A stretch of 64,000 nt of DNA from Bidens hawaiensis (GCA_021521415.1 JAIQDT010003577.1:247801-311800); one strand, 5' to 3'. Positions 44,538-55,539 are shown, counted from the stretch's first letter. The notes: a model not told the origin generated them from the letters alone. A program made the numbers and translations.

Positions 44538-47500
44538 ATGATGGAGACAGTAAATGGTGAAGGTGCTAATGGTTCCTCACACTTAGCACTGCCAACAAGT
44601 GCACCTTTGTGTGAAGTTATAGAACTTGATGTGGAGACAGATCATGAAAATGGTCTAAACCGTTCGGTTATTAGTAGGCCTGGATTTGGAAGCAGTGGAA
44701 GACCTATTCCATTGCTTGTTAATCACTTCAAAGTTTCTGTCAAGAATCCAGATGAGATTTTCTACCAGTACAGTGTATGGTATTGAAGTTTTAGTTTTTG
44801 TTTCATAATCTTTATAGTCAAGCATGTATTTCTATAATGTCATGATAATGCAGGTATCCATCACTTCTGAAGATAACAGAGCAATTGAGAACAAAGTTTT
44901 AGGAAGAAAGATTCTTGACAAATTATACCAAACATGCTCGTCTGAACTTTTTGGTAAGAAATTTGCATATGATGGAGAGAAGAGTTTGTATACTGTTGGG
45001 CCTTTCTCTAAAAAGAAGTATGGGTTCAAGGTTGTTCTAGAAGATTCTTATGCAAACCGGTGTGTCAATCATTTCATACTTGTTAGCTTTGTAGACTTGC
45101 AGTTGAATATTTTAACTCTTTGAAGATTTTAGCTAAAATAACTTTACTTTTTGTAGTGGAAGCCCTGCTCATGATGGGATTCCTAGTGAATCTGATAAAA
45201 GGGCAAAACAGTCTTTTCAGGAGAAGAGTTTCAAAGTAGAGATCAGTTATGCTGCTGAAATACCCTTAAAGTCAGTTGTTCTTGCCCTTCAAGGATCAGA
45301 GACTGAAAAAATTCAAGATGCATTGAGGGTTCTTGATACCATATTGAGACAACAAGCAGCTCAAAGGCACTTTTTATTTTCTTTCCATGTGTGCTTGTTG
45401 GTTCTTAGTTTTTGTTATATATTTAGCTTATTATGTCTATTGTTGATGCAGAGGATGCCTTTTGGTTAGGCAATCATTCTTTCATGATGACTCAAGGAAC
45501 TTTAGTGATGTTGGAGGGGGTGTCACAGTATGCAGTGGATTTTTTTCTAGTTTTCGTCCGACAATTGGTGGTTTGTCATTGAATATGGGTATTTCCTTTG
45601 TTGACTTTACAGTTTATTTATGGTAGTTGTTCTTCATTTGATTATTTACTTATTGCATTTGTTTGTGTAGATGTATCATCTACAATGATTATTACTCCTG
45701 GTCCAGTGATTGATTTTTTAAAATCTCACCAAAATGTACGTGATGCTCGGTCTATTGACTGGCTAAAGGTAATAACACATAACACGGTTATAGACATAAT
45801 TTTCTTTCCATTTACTCACTTGCAGTATATGTGCATTTAGTTAACAGGCCAAGGAAGTGTTAAAAAACTTGAGAATTAAAACAACACATAGCAACAGGGA
45901 GTTCAGGATCACCGGGATGAGTGAAAAACCGTGCAATCAACAATTGTAAGTTTTTATTTTTATTGATTGTATGTCTGTAACTCCCAATTGTGTGACAACT
46001 GATATTTTTTGTTTATTTTAAGGTTTTCTATGAGAGAGAAAAAAGAAAACGGTACATATGATGGCGAGACTGTAAATATTACAGTTCTTGATTATTTTAC
46101 CAAGCACCGTAAGATTGAAGTTAGTTACTCTGCTTACTTACCATGCATTGATGTTGGTAAACCAAAGAATCCAACCTATTTGCCTGTGGAGGTTGTATCT
46201 TAATTTAACCTTTCCATTCTCTGTATGTTTTTTTAGGGAACCTTCTAATGATATTATTTCTCATGGTTTGTAGCTATGTTCTCTTGTTTCACTTCAACGG
46301 TATACGAAGGCATTATCTACATTGCAGAGAACATCTTTAACTGAAAAATCTAGGCAAAAACCTCGAGAGAAAATGCAAGCTATAACAAATGTAAGTCTTT
46401 ATTGCACTGTTCATCCTACATATCATGGAGGTAGCCTGGGCTGGTTTAGGCCTGTAACTGAACCGAACATTTTGCGAACCCTTCTCCCTTCGGTTGGGTT
46501 GACCATAAACACATTTATTTTTTATTATTTTGTTAATACTCAAAGTTGTTAAGTAAAATGATCTAGGAAATTGCACATGCTAAAACACTTTAGGTGACTT
46601 TCAACCCTTTTGACCCGTTAGGGTAAAACATAAGCTGGATCGACCTGTTTATAAGAAAAATGTTTAATATTTGCCACATCACTACCTTTTTATTTTGTAA
46701 TTTGATCAGTTATTTAACCTATCAGGCTATGAAAAACTATTCGAGCCGGGGGTCTCACCGGAAGCAGCCTCTCTATCCTTATGGGGTAGAGGTAAGGCTG
46801 TCTACATCTTACCCTCCTCAGACCCTACTATAGCTTTGCTATTGGTGGGATATACTGAGTACGATGATGATGATGATGAGGCTATGAAAAACTATCATTA
46901 TGATGATGACCGTTTACTAGCTTCATGTGGAATTTCTATTGATAAACAATTTGCTCAAGTTGAAGGTCGTGTTCTTGAAGCACCAAAGGTTGTTATTTAC
47001 TTTTATTTTATAATGCATATCTTTATATTTCTGGAAATGTGATCACAATATCCTTCACATTTGATATCTTTGCGATCGTAGTTAAAAGTTGGCAATGAAG
47101 AAGACTTATCTCCTAGTAATGGAAAATGGAGCTTTAAAAACAAGGTATTTTTATGTATATTCTTATACATGTTAAATTATAAAAAGAATTGCAGCTAATG
47201 TATCTATCTTTTTCAAATTATTTTCCTTGCAGAAACTTTTTAGTCCCATCAAAATAAAATTTTGGGCAGTTGTTAATTTCTCTGCAAAGTATGATGCAAG
47301 CTTTATTTCACGGGAACTCATAAACTGTGGAATGAGTAAAGGAATTGTAAGTGAACAATCGCTAATTCTTTGTCTGCTTTTATTTCATATGTTTTGATTT
47401 TGGTTTTTATTTTTCTCAGATTATTGATCGTCCATTTTCACTAATGGAGGAAGACCCACATAATCGAAAATACGGGCCCGTGGTACGTGTGGAAAAAATG

Positions 47501-50500
47501 TTTGACTATCTTTTGACAAAGTTCATACGTCCTCCTCAGTTTCTTCTTTGCATATTACCAGAGAAGAAAAACTGTGACTTATATGGTAATTACTAATTCG
47601 TTTGTTTGTTGTATAAAATGCATCATCATCATCATCGTACTCAGTATATCCCACCAATAGCCAAGCTATGGTAGGGTCTGAGGAGGGTAAGATGTAGACA
47701 GCCTTACCCCTACCCCATAGGGATAGAGAGGCTGCTTCCGATGAGACCCCCGGCTCGATAGTAGTTTTGCATCAAGCCTTGGACATAAGGCACATAGCAC
47801 TCAATCATCGGGACAACGGCTGATTGGTGCATGTACCATTGTCTTTCGGCTATCAACGCCACCACATGATGCCTGATTAACCTTCTGCCACTTTTAACGT
47901 TATTTTCACGAGATTAGTAAAATAACGTTAAAATTAGTGCAATTTTACTTTTGCCCACCCGAGATTAGTAAAATAACGTTAAAATTAGTAAAATAACGTT
48001 AAAATTGTTGTATAAAATGCGTTACATCTAAATAATACCTATTTAATTTATGAAGGTCCTTGGAAGAAAATATGTTTAAGTGATCATGGAATTCCTACAC
48101 AGTGCATATGTCCACTTAAGGTAACTGATCAATATCTCACAAACGTGCTTTTGAAAATTAACTCGAAGGTATTGAACTTAAATATTTATATTCTTTTTGT
48201 TTATCTATAAACTTATATCAACTTATATATTTTTGTTTTTTCTGTCTTAAGCTTGGTGGGATCAATTCTTTGTTATCAGTAGAGCAGTTATCTTGTATAC
48301 CCATCATACATGATACTCCAACAATGATAATGGGGATGGATGTATCTCATGGGTCACTGGGTCGACCCGATATCCCGTCAATTGCTGCGGTACTGCTTTA
48401 TACTGTATTCCTTCACGGGCCACTTCTTGGCTTGTTAATGAACCTGATGAACACGAACGCAACATGTGCGTGTTTGTTCGTTTAATTTCAACCGGACAAA
48501 TGAACAGACAGTAACACTTAAAAACAGATTTTCTTGTGCCTGTTCGTTTGTTAAGAAAATGAGTGTGTTTGTGTTTGTTTATGTTCTTTCGCTAATATAC
48601 TAAACAATGGTTCATTAACATCACCAATTATCTAATATAAGTAAATGACACAGTCGGTGCCACAAGAGAAATTTAAGTTTTTTATATTGTTTTTTTGTTT
48701 GTTTGCAATTTGACTTTTTAACTATTTTTCTTTTTCCTTTATGTATATATATATTGAGTGTTTTTTTGTTTGTTTGTAATTTGACTTTTTAACTATTTTT
48801 CTTATTTCCTTTCTGTATATATATATATTGAGTACATGATAGGTCATTTTTAAGTTCTTTTATTGTTTTTTCTGATTTTTGCAATTTGACTTTGTTATTG
48901 TATTTTCTTTTCATATATAACAAAAGACAACTTTGGTTCCACAAGGGCCTGATTGGGCCACTTGGCGGCACCTTAGTTGTCGAAAAAAAATTCTGTTTTT
49001 GTATTTTATTTTCGATACCATAACAAACATAACGTAAATCGGTCAAAAGAATTATGTTTTTGTATTTTAGTTTCTATACCGTAACGAACATAACGTAAAT
49101 CAGTCAAATGGCAATTTGTTTTCTCTATTTTTGTTTTAGTTCACCGTAATGAACGTCACGGAAACCGGCTAAAATCGCGTAGACTCGCGTCATTTGGTTT
49201 TAGTTTCGGTATCGTGACGAATATAACGACCACCGATCGAATGACAAATTTATTTTTTTTGGTTTTAGTTATGGTATCGTAACAAACGTGGAGGAGACCG
49301 ACTCAATTTGCGTAAAATCACCACCTCAATGCCCGGATTTGACAACATTTGGGTTTTACCACTACTCGGGTTTTACCGACCTGCCCAGCGCAACGCGCTG
49401 GGCTGAAAATGTGACTATCCAAATTAAGGTCTAAAATATCATTATCTTTACATCCAACATTTTAAAAGTTCACAAAGAGTTCTAAAATATGAAAATTAAA
49501 TTGATTTCAAAGTAATATTAGTAAGAAATAAATTTGGCAAACGTACGAACATAAATGAACAAACATAAACGAACGATCACAAACGTAAATGTACGATTGA
49601 AGCATGTGTTCATGTTCCTGTGTTTATTTAAATGAACAAAAGATTGTGTTCATGCGCATTCCTTAATTAATGAACAAACAGTAACGAACTTCCCGCATAA
49701 CAGTTCAGGATGGTTCACTGAACATTTGGTTTGTTCACAGGCCTAGTTATTTTGTTTCTTTACTATGTGGTTGTTTATTATTTTGTTTTTTTGTGAAAAA
49801 CGAGCACGTTTCTAGATTGTTGGATCTCAATCTTGGCCGTTGATTTCAAGATATAAAGCATGTGTTAGGTCTCAATCATCAAAGGTGGAAATGATTCAAG
49901 GTTTGTTTGAACCACAAGAAGATGGAACTGACAATGGCATGATGAGGTAGTTTTGTAAATATTTGTATGTTTTAAGATATTTACATGGTCTGTTAGACCC
50001 AATTTTTTTACTTTACTCGTTCAACCTGTTTGGTCATTTTGCAAACAGTGAACTACTTCTGGAATTTTATCGAACAAGCAATAAACACAAACCAACTCAA
50101 ATTATAGTCTTCGGGTATTAGTATTGTCAGTATCTTTTTGATGAAAATTGCATCATTTTCACATGCTTTTATGCAATTGTCTTATTATTATTATTTTTTT
50201 CACTCAGAGATGGTGTGAGTGAATCCCAGTTTAATCAAGTTCTGAATTATGAGTTGGATCAAATGATCAAGGTATGCTTATTATGTTCTCTTTATGAGTG
50301 GGTCAAACAGGTCAAACTAAAAGTTTTAGGTAAATACAGGCTTACCAGTTGCTAGGTGAGGGTGATCCACCTAAGTTCACAGTGATCGTGGTTCACAAGA
50401 GGCAGCACACAAAGCTCTTTAAAGCTAATGGCCCTGAAAATGTCCTTCTGGTTTGTTTTTTAATAATTATTGTTACTTTTACTTGTTTTTCTCAGTTTAA

Positions 50501-50637
50501 ACAATTAAAAATTAACCTCATTTATTTTATGGTTATGCATGTTCAGGTACCGTAGTAGACAATAATGTGGTGCATCCAAGAAACTATGATTTTTACATGT
50601 GCACTCAACCAGGAATGATTGTGAGTTCCTAAAACCC

Positions 50638-50684
<47 letters not shown>

Positions 50685-52526
50685 TTGTTTTTATATAATG
50701 TAATAAGTCTAGATCTATTTGCTTTTTACATATTAGTGGGCACATAATAATGTTTACTTGTTAAAGGATATTATAGACGCATTTACTTGAGAATGGGTCA
50801 ATTTGTGTTATGTTTAATCATGAATGGGTTAAATGGATAAGCAAATACTATTAGCTTCAAAGGTTAAAATTTTTTCCCAAATTGTACTATTAATGTATGA
50901 AATCTTCTAAATAATTTTTTTTAAATATAGATTTCCGTACTCATATAACTTTTGTAATCATAACAGACAGTTACGCTAATTATAAGGCCTGTAAATGAAC
51001 TGAACATCCCAGTGAACCGTTCGGCAGGAAGTTCATTTATGTTCGTCAATTTAATAAAGGAACGAACATGAACAAATTTTTTTGTTCATTTAGTTAAACA
51101 AACAAATATGAAGATGTATCTTGCTCGTGCATTTATATGTCCGTTCGTTTACGTTCATTGTTTTAAGTTTGTTTTTTGTTTCAAGTTCTTTCCTTAACGT
51201 TCGTTAATACATTCATTTTAACTTTTCTTTTGGCCTTTTACATTTTAGTCTAGTTTTAATAACGGTTTAAGCCCAACACATTGTTATCCACATTTACATT
51301 TAATTGGTTTTAGCCCTGTTATGTTCGTAAAAAGTTCGTTTATATTGTTAATGAACGAGCAGAAATGAACACAAACACTTTCATTTCCTTAGCCAACAAA
51401 CAAATAAACCACATTCAATTAATTGTTTGTGTTTGATCGTTTGTTCGGTTAAAGTTAAATAAACGAACACAAGCATGCTCTGTTCGTGTTTGTTCAGTTC
51501 GTTTACAAGCCTACTGATTATTTATATTTATATATATATTTAAAATGCAGGGCACTTCTCGTCCCGCACACTACCATGTCTTGCTTGATGAGATTGGTTT
51601 CTCTCCTGATGCCTTGCAGAATCTTATCCTTAACCTATCATATGTGTGAGTATTCAAGCTAGGGATTATGTTATTCCACGTCATGTGATTTTCAGAAAAT
51701 AGCTAGGGCATTTTTGTCAATTATGTCATTATATTTTTTGGTTTGAAAATTAATTTTTCTGACAAAGCAGTGAGAACTTGTTAGTTAGTCCAAAGAATTT
51801 TTTTTGTAAATTGCATGACATGCGGCATAATCTTTTCAAACCATTAAAGTTTATTATTATTTTTTTATTTTTTTGTTAATCATTATTGACCTTTGAAATG
51901 GCATTACAGATCCCAACGGGGCAGCACTGCAACTTCAATAGGTATTTCTTCATCTGTAGCACACTTAAAGTCATATAACCCGAACACGACCCGTTAAACC
52001 CGTTTATCTAAACTTGTCAAATGGGTTGGCGGGTTGTAACAAATGGGTTAAACGAGTTGACTCGCCAACTTTAACCAAGTGGGTTGGCCATTTAATTGAA
52101 CAGGTTAAACAGTCAACCTGCCCATGACCTATTTAATTAAACAGGTCAATCTGAGCACGATCGTCTTATTATTGAAACATGTTAAATGGTTCAAAAGTCT
52201 CTCAATGTGTATTTCAGTGCATAAAACCACCTAAATTGTTTTAAACCCAAAACGTTAGATTATTGTGAAATAAAATAAGTTATAACCAATAAGACTTTGG
52301 ACAACTAGAAAATTACAAAAAATGAAACTATCATTTTTTATTTTTTGCAGTGGCGCCTGTTTCTTATGCGCATCTAGCCGCCCGACAAATGGGCCAGTTT
52401 ATAAAGTTTGAAGATTTACATGAAACCACGGCTGGAACAGACAACGCCACTTCCTTGGGAAGCATACCCGTCCCCAAGCTGCCTAAGTTAGATGAAGATG
52501 TTGAAGATTCCATGTTTTTTTGTTAA
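44538..52526 (+). CDS. AGO6: Argonaute of the AGO4/6/9 clade, AGO6-like, 22 coding exons, possibly disrupted
   Basis: Coding exons: 44538-44774, 44854-45059, 45157-45366, 45452-45588, 45671-45768, 45848-45945, 46023-46191, 46274-46390, 46881-46988, 47082-47144, 47233-47346, 47420-47585, 48056-48168, 48252-48389, 49816-49946, 50049-50114, 50208-50271, 50340-50450, 50547-50620, 51551-51645, 51910-51941, 52351-52526. All junctions but one are in phase, giving about 907 residues. N domain: [20 protein letters not shown]; linker: [23 protein letters not shown] about 265-385; PIWI from about 565, with catalytic Asp642 in GMDVSHG, Glu in KVEMIQ, Asp725 in GDGVSE and His in [15 protein letters not shown]-terminus [28 protein letters not shown] and [13 protein letters not shown] favour AGO6. 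Such proteins bind 24-nt siRNAs and recruit DNA methylation to transposons in the nucleus. Problems: a SINE at exon 9, a one-base frame deficit at the exon 18 donor, and Gly in place of the usual Arg before Asp725. The clade is firm; the exact paralogue is likely, not proven. Confidence 0.9.
45367..45451 (+). other. GC-AG intron 3 of the Argonaute gene
   Basis: The exon reading RQQAAQR must leave at CAAAG|GCACTT and rejoin at GATGCAG|AGGATGC to continue [10 protein letters not shown]. No GT donor keeps the frame, so this intron uses a GC donor. Confidence 0.8.
46724..46895 (+). mobile_element. Au-like SINE on the exon 9 acceptor, with 17-bp target duplication
   Basis: AGGCTATGAAAAACTAT occurs at 46,724-46,740 and 46,879-46,895. 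Between the copies (46,741-46,878) lies a SINE 3' body: TCGAGCCGGGGGTCTCACCG, GAAGCAGCCTCTCTATCC, GGGGTAGAGGTAAGGCTG, TCTACATCTTACCCTCCTCA, GACCC and GGTGGGATATACTGAG, with a GATGATG tail. This is the conserved body of plant Au-type SINEs. The target included the intron 8 acceptor AG and the first 15 bases of exon 9, so both copies carry AG|GCTATG. The upstream acceptor alone would read into an in-frame stop at 46,831. The copy is 5'-truncated relative to the one at 47,622. Confidence 0.92.
47606..48020 (-). mobile_element. Longer SINE-containing insertion in intron 12, inverse orientation
   Basis: TTGTTGTATAAAATGC at 47,606-47,621 is repeated at 48,005-48,020, a 16-bp target duplication around a 383-bp insert. 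On the minus strand the insert ends with the same Au-like body and GATGATG tail as the copy at 46,741 (here at 47,622-47,766). It starts with a further segment of about 240 bp (CATCATGTGGTGGCGTTGAT, AGCCGAAAGACAATGG and CTATGTGCCTTATGTCC) plus three copies of AGATTAGTAAAATAACGTTA near 47,910-48,004. No clear A and B boxes were recognised, so the 5' head is of uncertain origin. Confidence 0.85.
48390..49815 (+). other. Large intron 14 with repeat content
   Basis: The intron between [19 protein letters not shown] and [13 protein letters not shown] measures 1.4 kb, unlike most of its neighbours, which are about 70-250 bp. It contains TGTTCGTT/AACGAACA-rich segments at both sides (48,400-48,620 and 49,540-49,745, the latter ending TTGTTCACAGGCCTAG, a MITE-like end). 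It also holds TTTTTTGTTTGTTTGTAATT duplications near 48,690-48,800 and a minisatellite. Confidence 0.7.
48990..49315 (+). repeat. Degenerate minisatellite, about five units of about 65 bp
   Basis: The unit TTTTTGTATTTTAGTTTC..TACCGTAACGAACATAACGTAAATC.GTCAAA recurs at about 48,994, 49,050, 49,122, 49,195 and 49,260, with growing divergence to the right. Confidence 0.75.
50638..50682 (+). repeat. (TTA)n microsatellite in intron 19
   Basis: Pure trinucleotide run of about 14 units just after the donor of exon 19. Confidence 0.95.
50984..51513. mobile_element. hAT-like MITE in Argonaute intron 19
   Basis: The ends AAGGCCTGTAAATGAACTGA and TCAGTTCGTTTACAAGCCTA are inverted repeats. The flanks CTAATTAT (50,976-50,983) and CTGATTAT (51,514-51,521) fit an 8-bp duplication with one change. 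The interior is rich in GTTCGTT/AACGAAC arrays. There is no coding. Confidence 0.8.
51960..52160. repeat. CCCGTT/AACGGG-rich segment in intron 21
   Basis: TAACCCGAACACGACCCGTT and repeated GGGTTGGC/AACCCG phrases resemble a family of plant MITEs rich in CCCGTT and AACGGG. Clear termini were not found. Confidence 0.4.
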
Positions 52527-52891
52527 GGTTGTGGGGCATTTAACATCAGTATTCACCATGATACACACTTACTAATGTGCCTAGAATCCTTAATCTTAGT
52601 TGTAAATTTACTAGACGCGTAGTAGTAAGTTCCGGGGGTCGGTTTTTGATAATTTGTGCAGCTGATTGGTCTTAACTAGTTTCTTGTTTTGGGATGTGGC
52701 GGCTTTTATTATGTGGGTGTTATTTAAGGCAGCAGTCATGTGGGTTCTTGAAACGAGTCATAACTTAAGGCTTAATATGGTATGGTCCTTTTGGACTTCG
52801 ATTAAAGTGCACTTGTTGCTTTACTTGTTTTTGGTTCTACCCTTTTAATTAAGAGTTTAACAACCAACTGCATATTTATAATAAATTAATA

Positions 52892-53832
52892 TCTATATAC
52901 TATATATAATACACCAAACAAGAGCAAATTAAGACACCCATTTTCAAGTAGTTTACAACACTTAAAGCATGAGATACATGTGTTAGTAAGGGTAAACATG
53001 TCTTTTAAACATAATCTATTCAACTTACAAGTTTGGTCTTTAACCATATTATGTTTTTAATTTAACTTGTAAACTAACTTCTCACCCATGATTTTTAAAC
53101 GACTATAGCCTTTCCATACGTTAATATTTTTATAAACAAATTGCACCATAAAAACGAGCATTTTATTCTCTTTAATTTAGATATGATATTGTTGTAATTT
53201 TTTTTTATTTTAAATAAATTAATATGTTATATGGGGGTGTTCAGTGTCGGTTTTCATGGTTTTTAAGTTAAACTTGTGAGTTCAACCGTTAATACTGATT
53301 TTTTGTTGTCCAAAACCAAACTCAACCAGTGAAAGTTGAAACCGAATCGTTACTAAATGCTTGGTTCCAGTTTGGTTTCACAGTTTAAACTTTAATAATA
53401 AATTTAGTTTAAAATAATTAATAATTTAAATGTACCATCAATTTTAACTAAAGACCAACATAATATGATACTTGAGATGATCATAAATAAAAAATGATAA
53501 TTTTAGCCACATAAATGGTAAATTTTAATGGAAGATCTAGGACGTGAAATAATAACAACAAAGATTACAAAAGAAATCATATTACAATTAGGTTAGTTTA
53601 CAATCTTTTCTGGTTTCATATGGCCGGTTTCCGATATAAACCACGAACCAACCGTTCACTACGTTTTGAAAATTTTGAAACCGACCAACAAACCAAAAGT
53701 AAAAAAGAAAAAAGAAATCAAACCAATGACCGATTTAAACGATTTCAAGGTTTTAACCGAACCATAAACACTTATATTTGTACGTGGTTAACAAGTTCAA
53801 ACACCCGCTGCATCTCGCTGGCACTCGTCTAG
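52892..53832 (+). mobile_element. Non-autonomous Helitron downstream of the Argonaute gene
   Basis: It starts TCTATATACTATATATAATA after an A and ends with a GC-rich segment (CCCGCTGCATCTCGCTGGC), then CTAG followed by T. This is the A|TC...CTAG|T pattern of Helitrons. There is no Rep/helicase coding. A GGTGTTCAGTGTCGGTTT ... AACCGAACCATAAACACT inverted pair inside (about 53,236-53,776) suggests a nested MITE. A related 5' portion occurs near 41,870-42,060. Confidence 0.7.
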
Positions 53833-54894
53833 TGTAAAATTATATATCGACTGTAAGACTTATATACAAATGTTTCTTTTGAGTTTTGGCATTTTCATAC
53901 TGAGTTCAGCCAACAGATAAACTTATTGAATTAAGGTGAATGAATGATTTTAAGTAGAATAGTAACAAGTTTCAAAAGTGTTTTAATTAAGTCACTCAAC
54001 TTTAAAAGGTTTTCCAATTAAGTCATTCAACTTTCATATTTTACTAAATTAAAGGTTTTAACATGTTTTTTAAACGTTTTTCTTTTTTGTTTCACATAGA
54101 AAATTTTTTTATCTTTTTTTTATGTTAACGTTGAGTAGTGACGTGAATTTTATTTTTTATTTTTGAATTTTAATATAATTAATGTTTTTTAATTTTTTTA
54201 AAATATAACTACATATATTGCAAATTCCGACCACCACATCTTATTCTCCATTTATTTCTTGACACACAAAAAAATCGGTGAGACTCGATTTGAAGATTTA
54301 GTGAGCCGATTTGAAAAAAATATGCATAAGTGACCTAACTGAAACACTTTTGAAAGTTGGTTACTATTCTATGAGATATTCCCTTTTGAATTTATATTCA
54401 GACTGGTTTTGTTCTATGGAAATTTAATATAAAAAGTTTAGGAAATTCGTAAATAAAAAAATTTCACTTCATTATAAACCTTTTACTTGTGTTGACTAGC
54501 ATATCATTTAAAAGTGGCTTTTTTACAAGATCTAAAATGTGATAACACTTGGGGTATAATGAGAGTGCTAAAGAGTTTTATTTAGTTACACTGTTAAAAA
54601 CGTATAATATGCATCTGCATAATTGTTTAATACTAAACTATTTTTAAAGAGTGTTGTAATAAATGCCAATAATCTCATAAATATATGTACATAGTGTTCA
54701 GTAATAAATGTATAATACAAAATTATGATACATAAGATTAATAAACAATGTATGCACGTGGTTTACACGGTTCTCTACATCCTAAATTGTATTCGTGCAG
54801 ATTTTGTATCGAACCTATGTATATACACACATATGCCGATCATTGTAAAATGTTCTTTTAGGAAGATAACGAAAGACTCAAAACTTCTAGTGAT
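53833..54894. other. AT-rich stretch without genes
   Basis: No coding or clear element. Low-complexity T-runs and phrases such as AATTAAGTCA.TCAACTTT recur at about 53,985 and 54,015. Confidence 0.4.
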
Positions 54895-54902
54895 GATAGG
54901 GG

Positions 54903-55539
54903 TAGGGGTGAGCACGGTTCGGTTCGGTTATTGGGTGAAACCCAAACCGAAGCTATCGGTTATTTTAGAATATCAACCGATCGGTTTTCGGTTATTCAGT
55001 TTTCGGATATTTTCGGTTTCGGTTATTTTAGTTTTTTTATTGTGAGTAGACATTACGGAAAAAAAAGAATTCAAAAAAATAGAGTGCCTCATATATATTG
55101 AATTCAAAATACAAAAGTAGGCACGTCGGAACCAAAAAAATACAAAGTTGTCTGAATAATAGAGTTTAAAATTCAACAAAATTCTTAATAAAAAAACACT
55201 AAAAGTTTGGCCCGAATCTTCATTCATTATCTTATTCATCTTTAAAATTTAGAATCAATCTTCATCATCTTCATAATCTTCATCACCATCAATGTTAGAT
55301 TCTTTTGGTGTTTTGTTTCCGGTCATGAAATCTTAAAAAAAAACACGTAGAATACATAGGTTCTATTAATCAGTTCGGTTCGGTTTTTTAAATGGATAAC
55401 CGAACCTAAACCCAAAAATGGTTTTTTGAAAAACTAAAAAATTAACAGTCGGCTAATGCTTCGGTTCAGTTATTTTTCGGTTCGATTTTTTCGATTATTC
55501 GGTTTCGGTTCAGTAAATTCGGTTTTCTGCTCATCCTTA
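54903..55539. mobile_element. hAT-like MITE with perfect 8-bp target duplication
   Basis: TAGGGGTGAGCACGGTTCGG at the left and GCTCATCCTTA at the right are inverted ends. GATAGGGG flanks both sides exactly (54,895-54,902 and 55,540-55,547). The interior consists of TTCGGTT/AACCGAA arrays around an AT-rich, exonless centre. Confidence 0.88.

Noticed and set aside
49385..49412. GCCCAGCGCAACGCGCTGGGC palindrome in intron 14 as a Helitron end
   Set aside because: A good hairpin, but no CTAG or CTRR follows at the right distance, so it was left out of the feature list.
50349..50555. Open frame running past exon 18 of the Argonaute gene
   Set aside because: It is simply exon 18 read into intron 19-side sequence. 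The residues after NVLL are hydrophobic intron translation with no family match.
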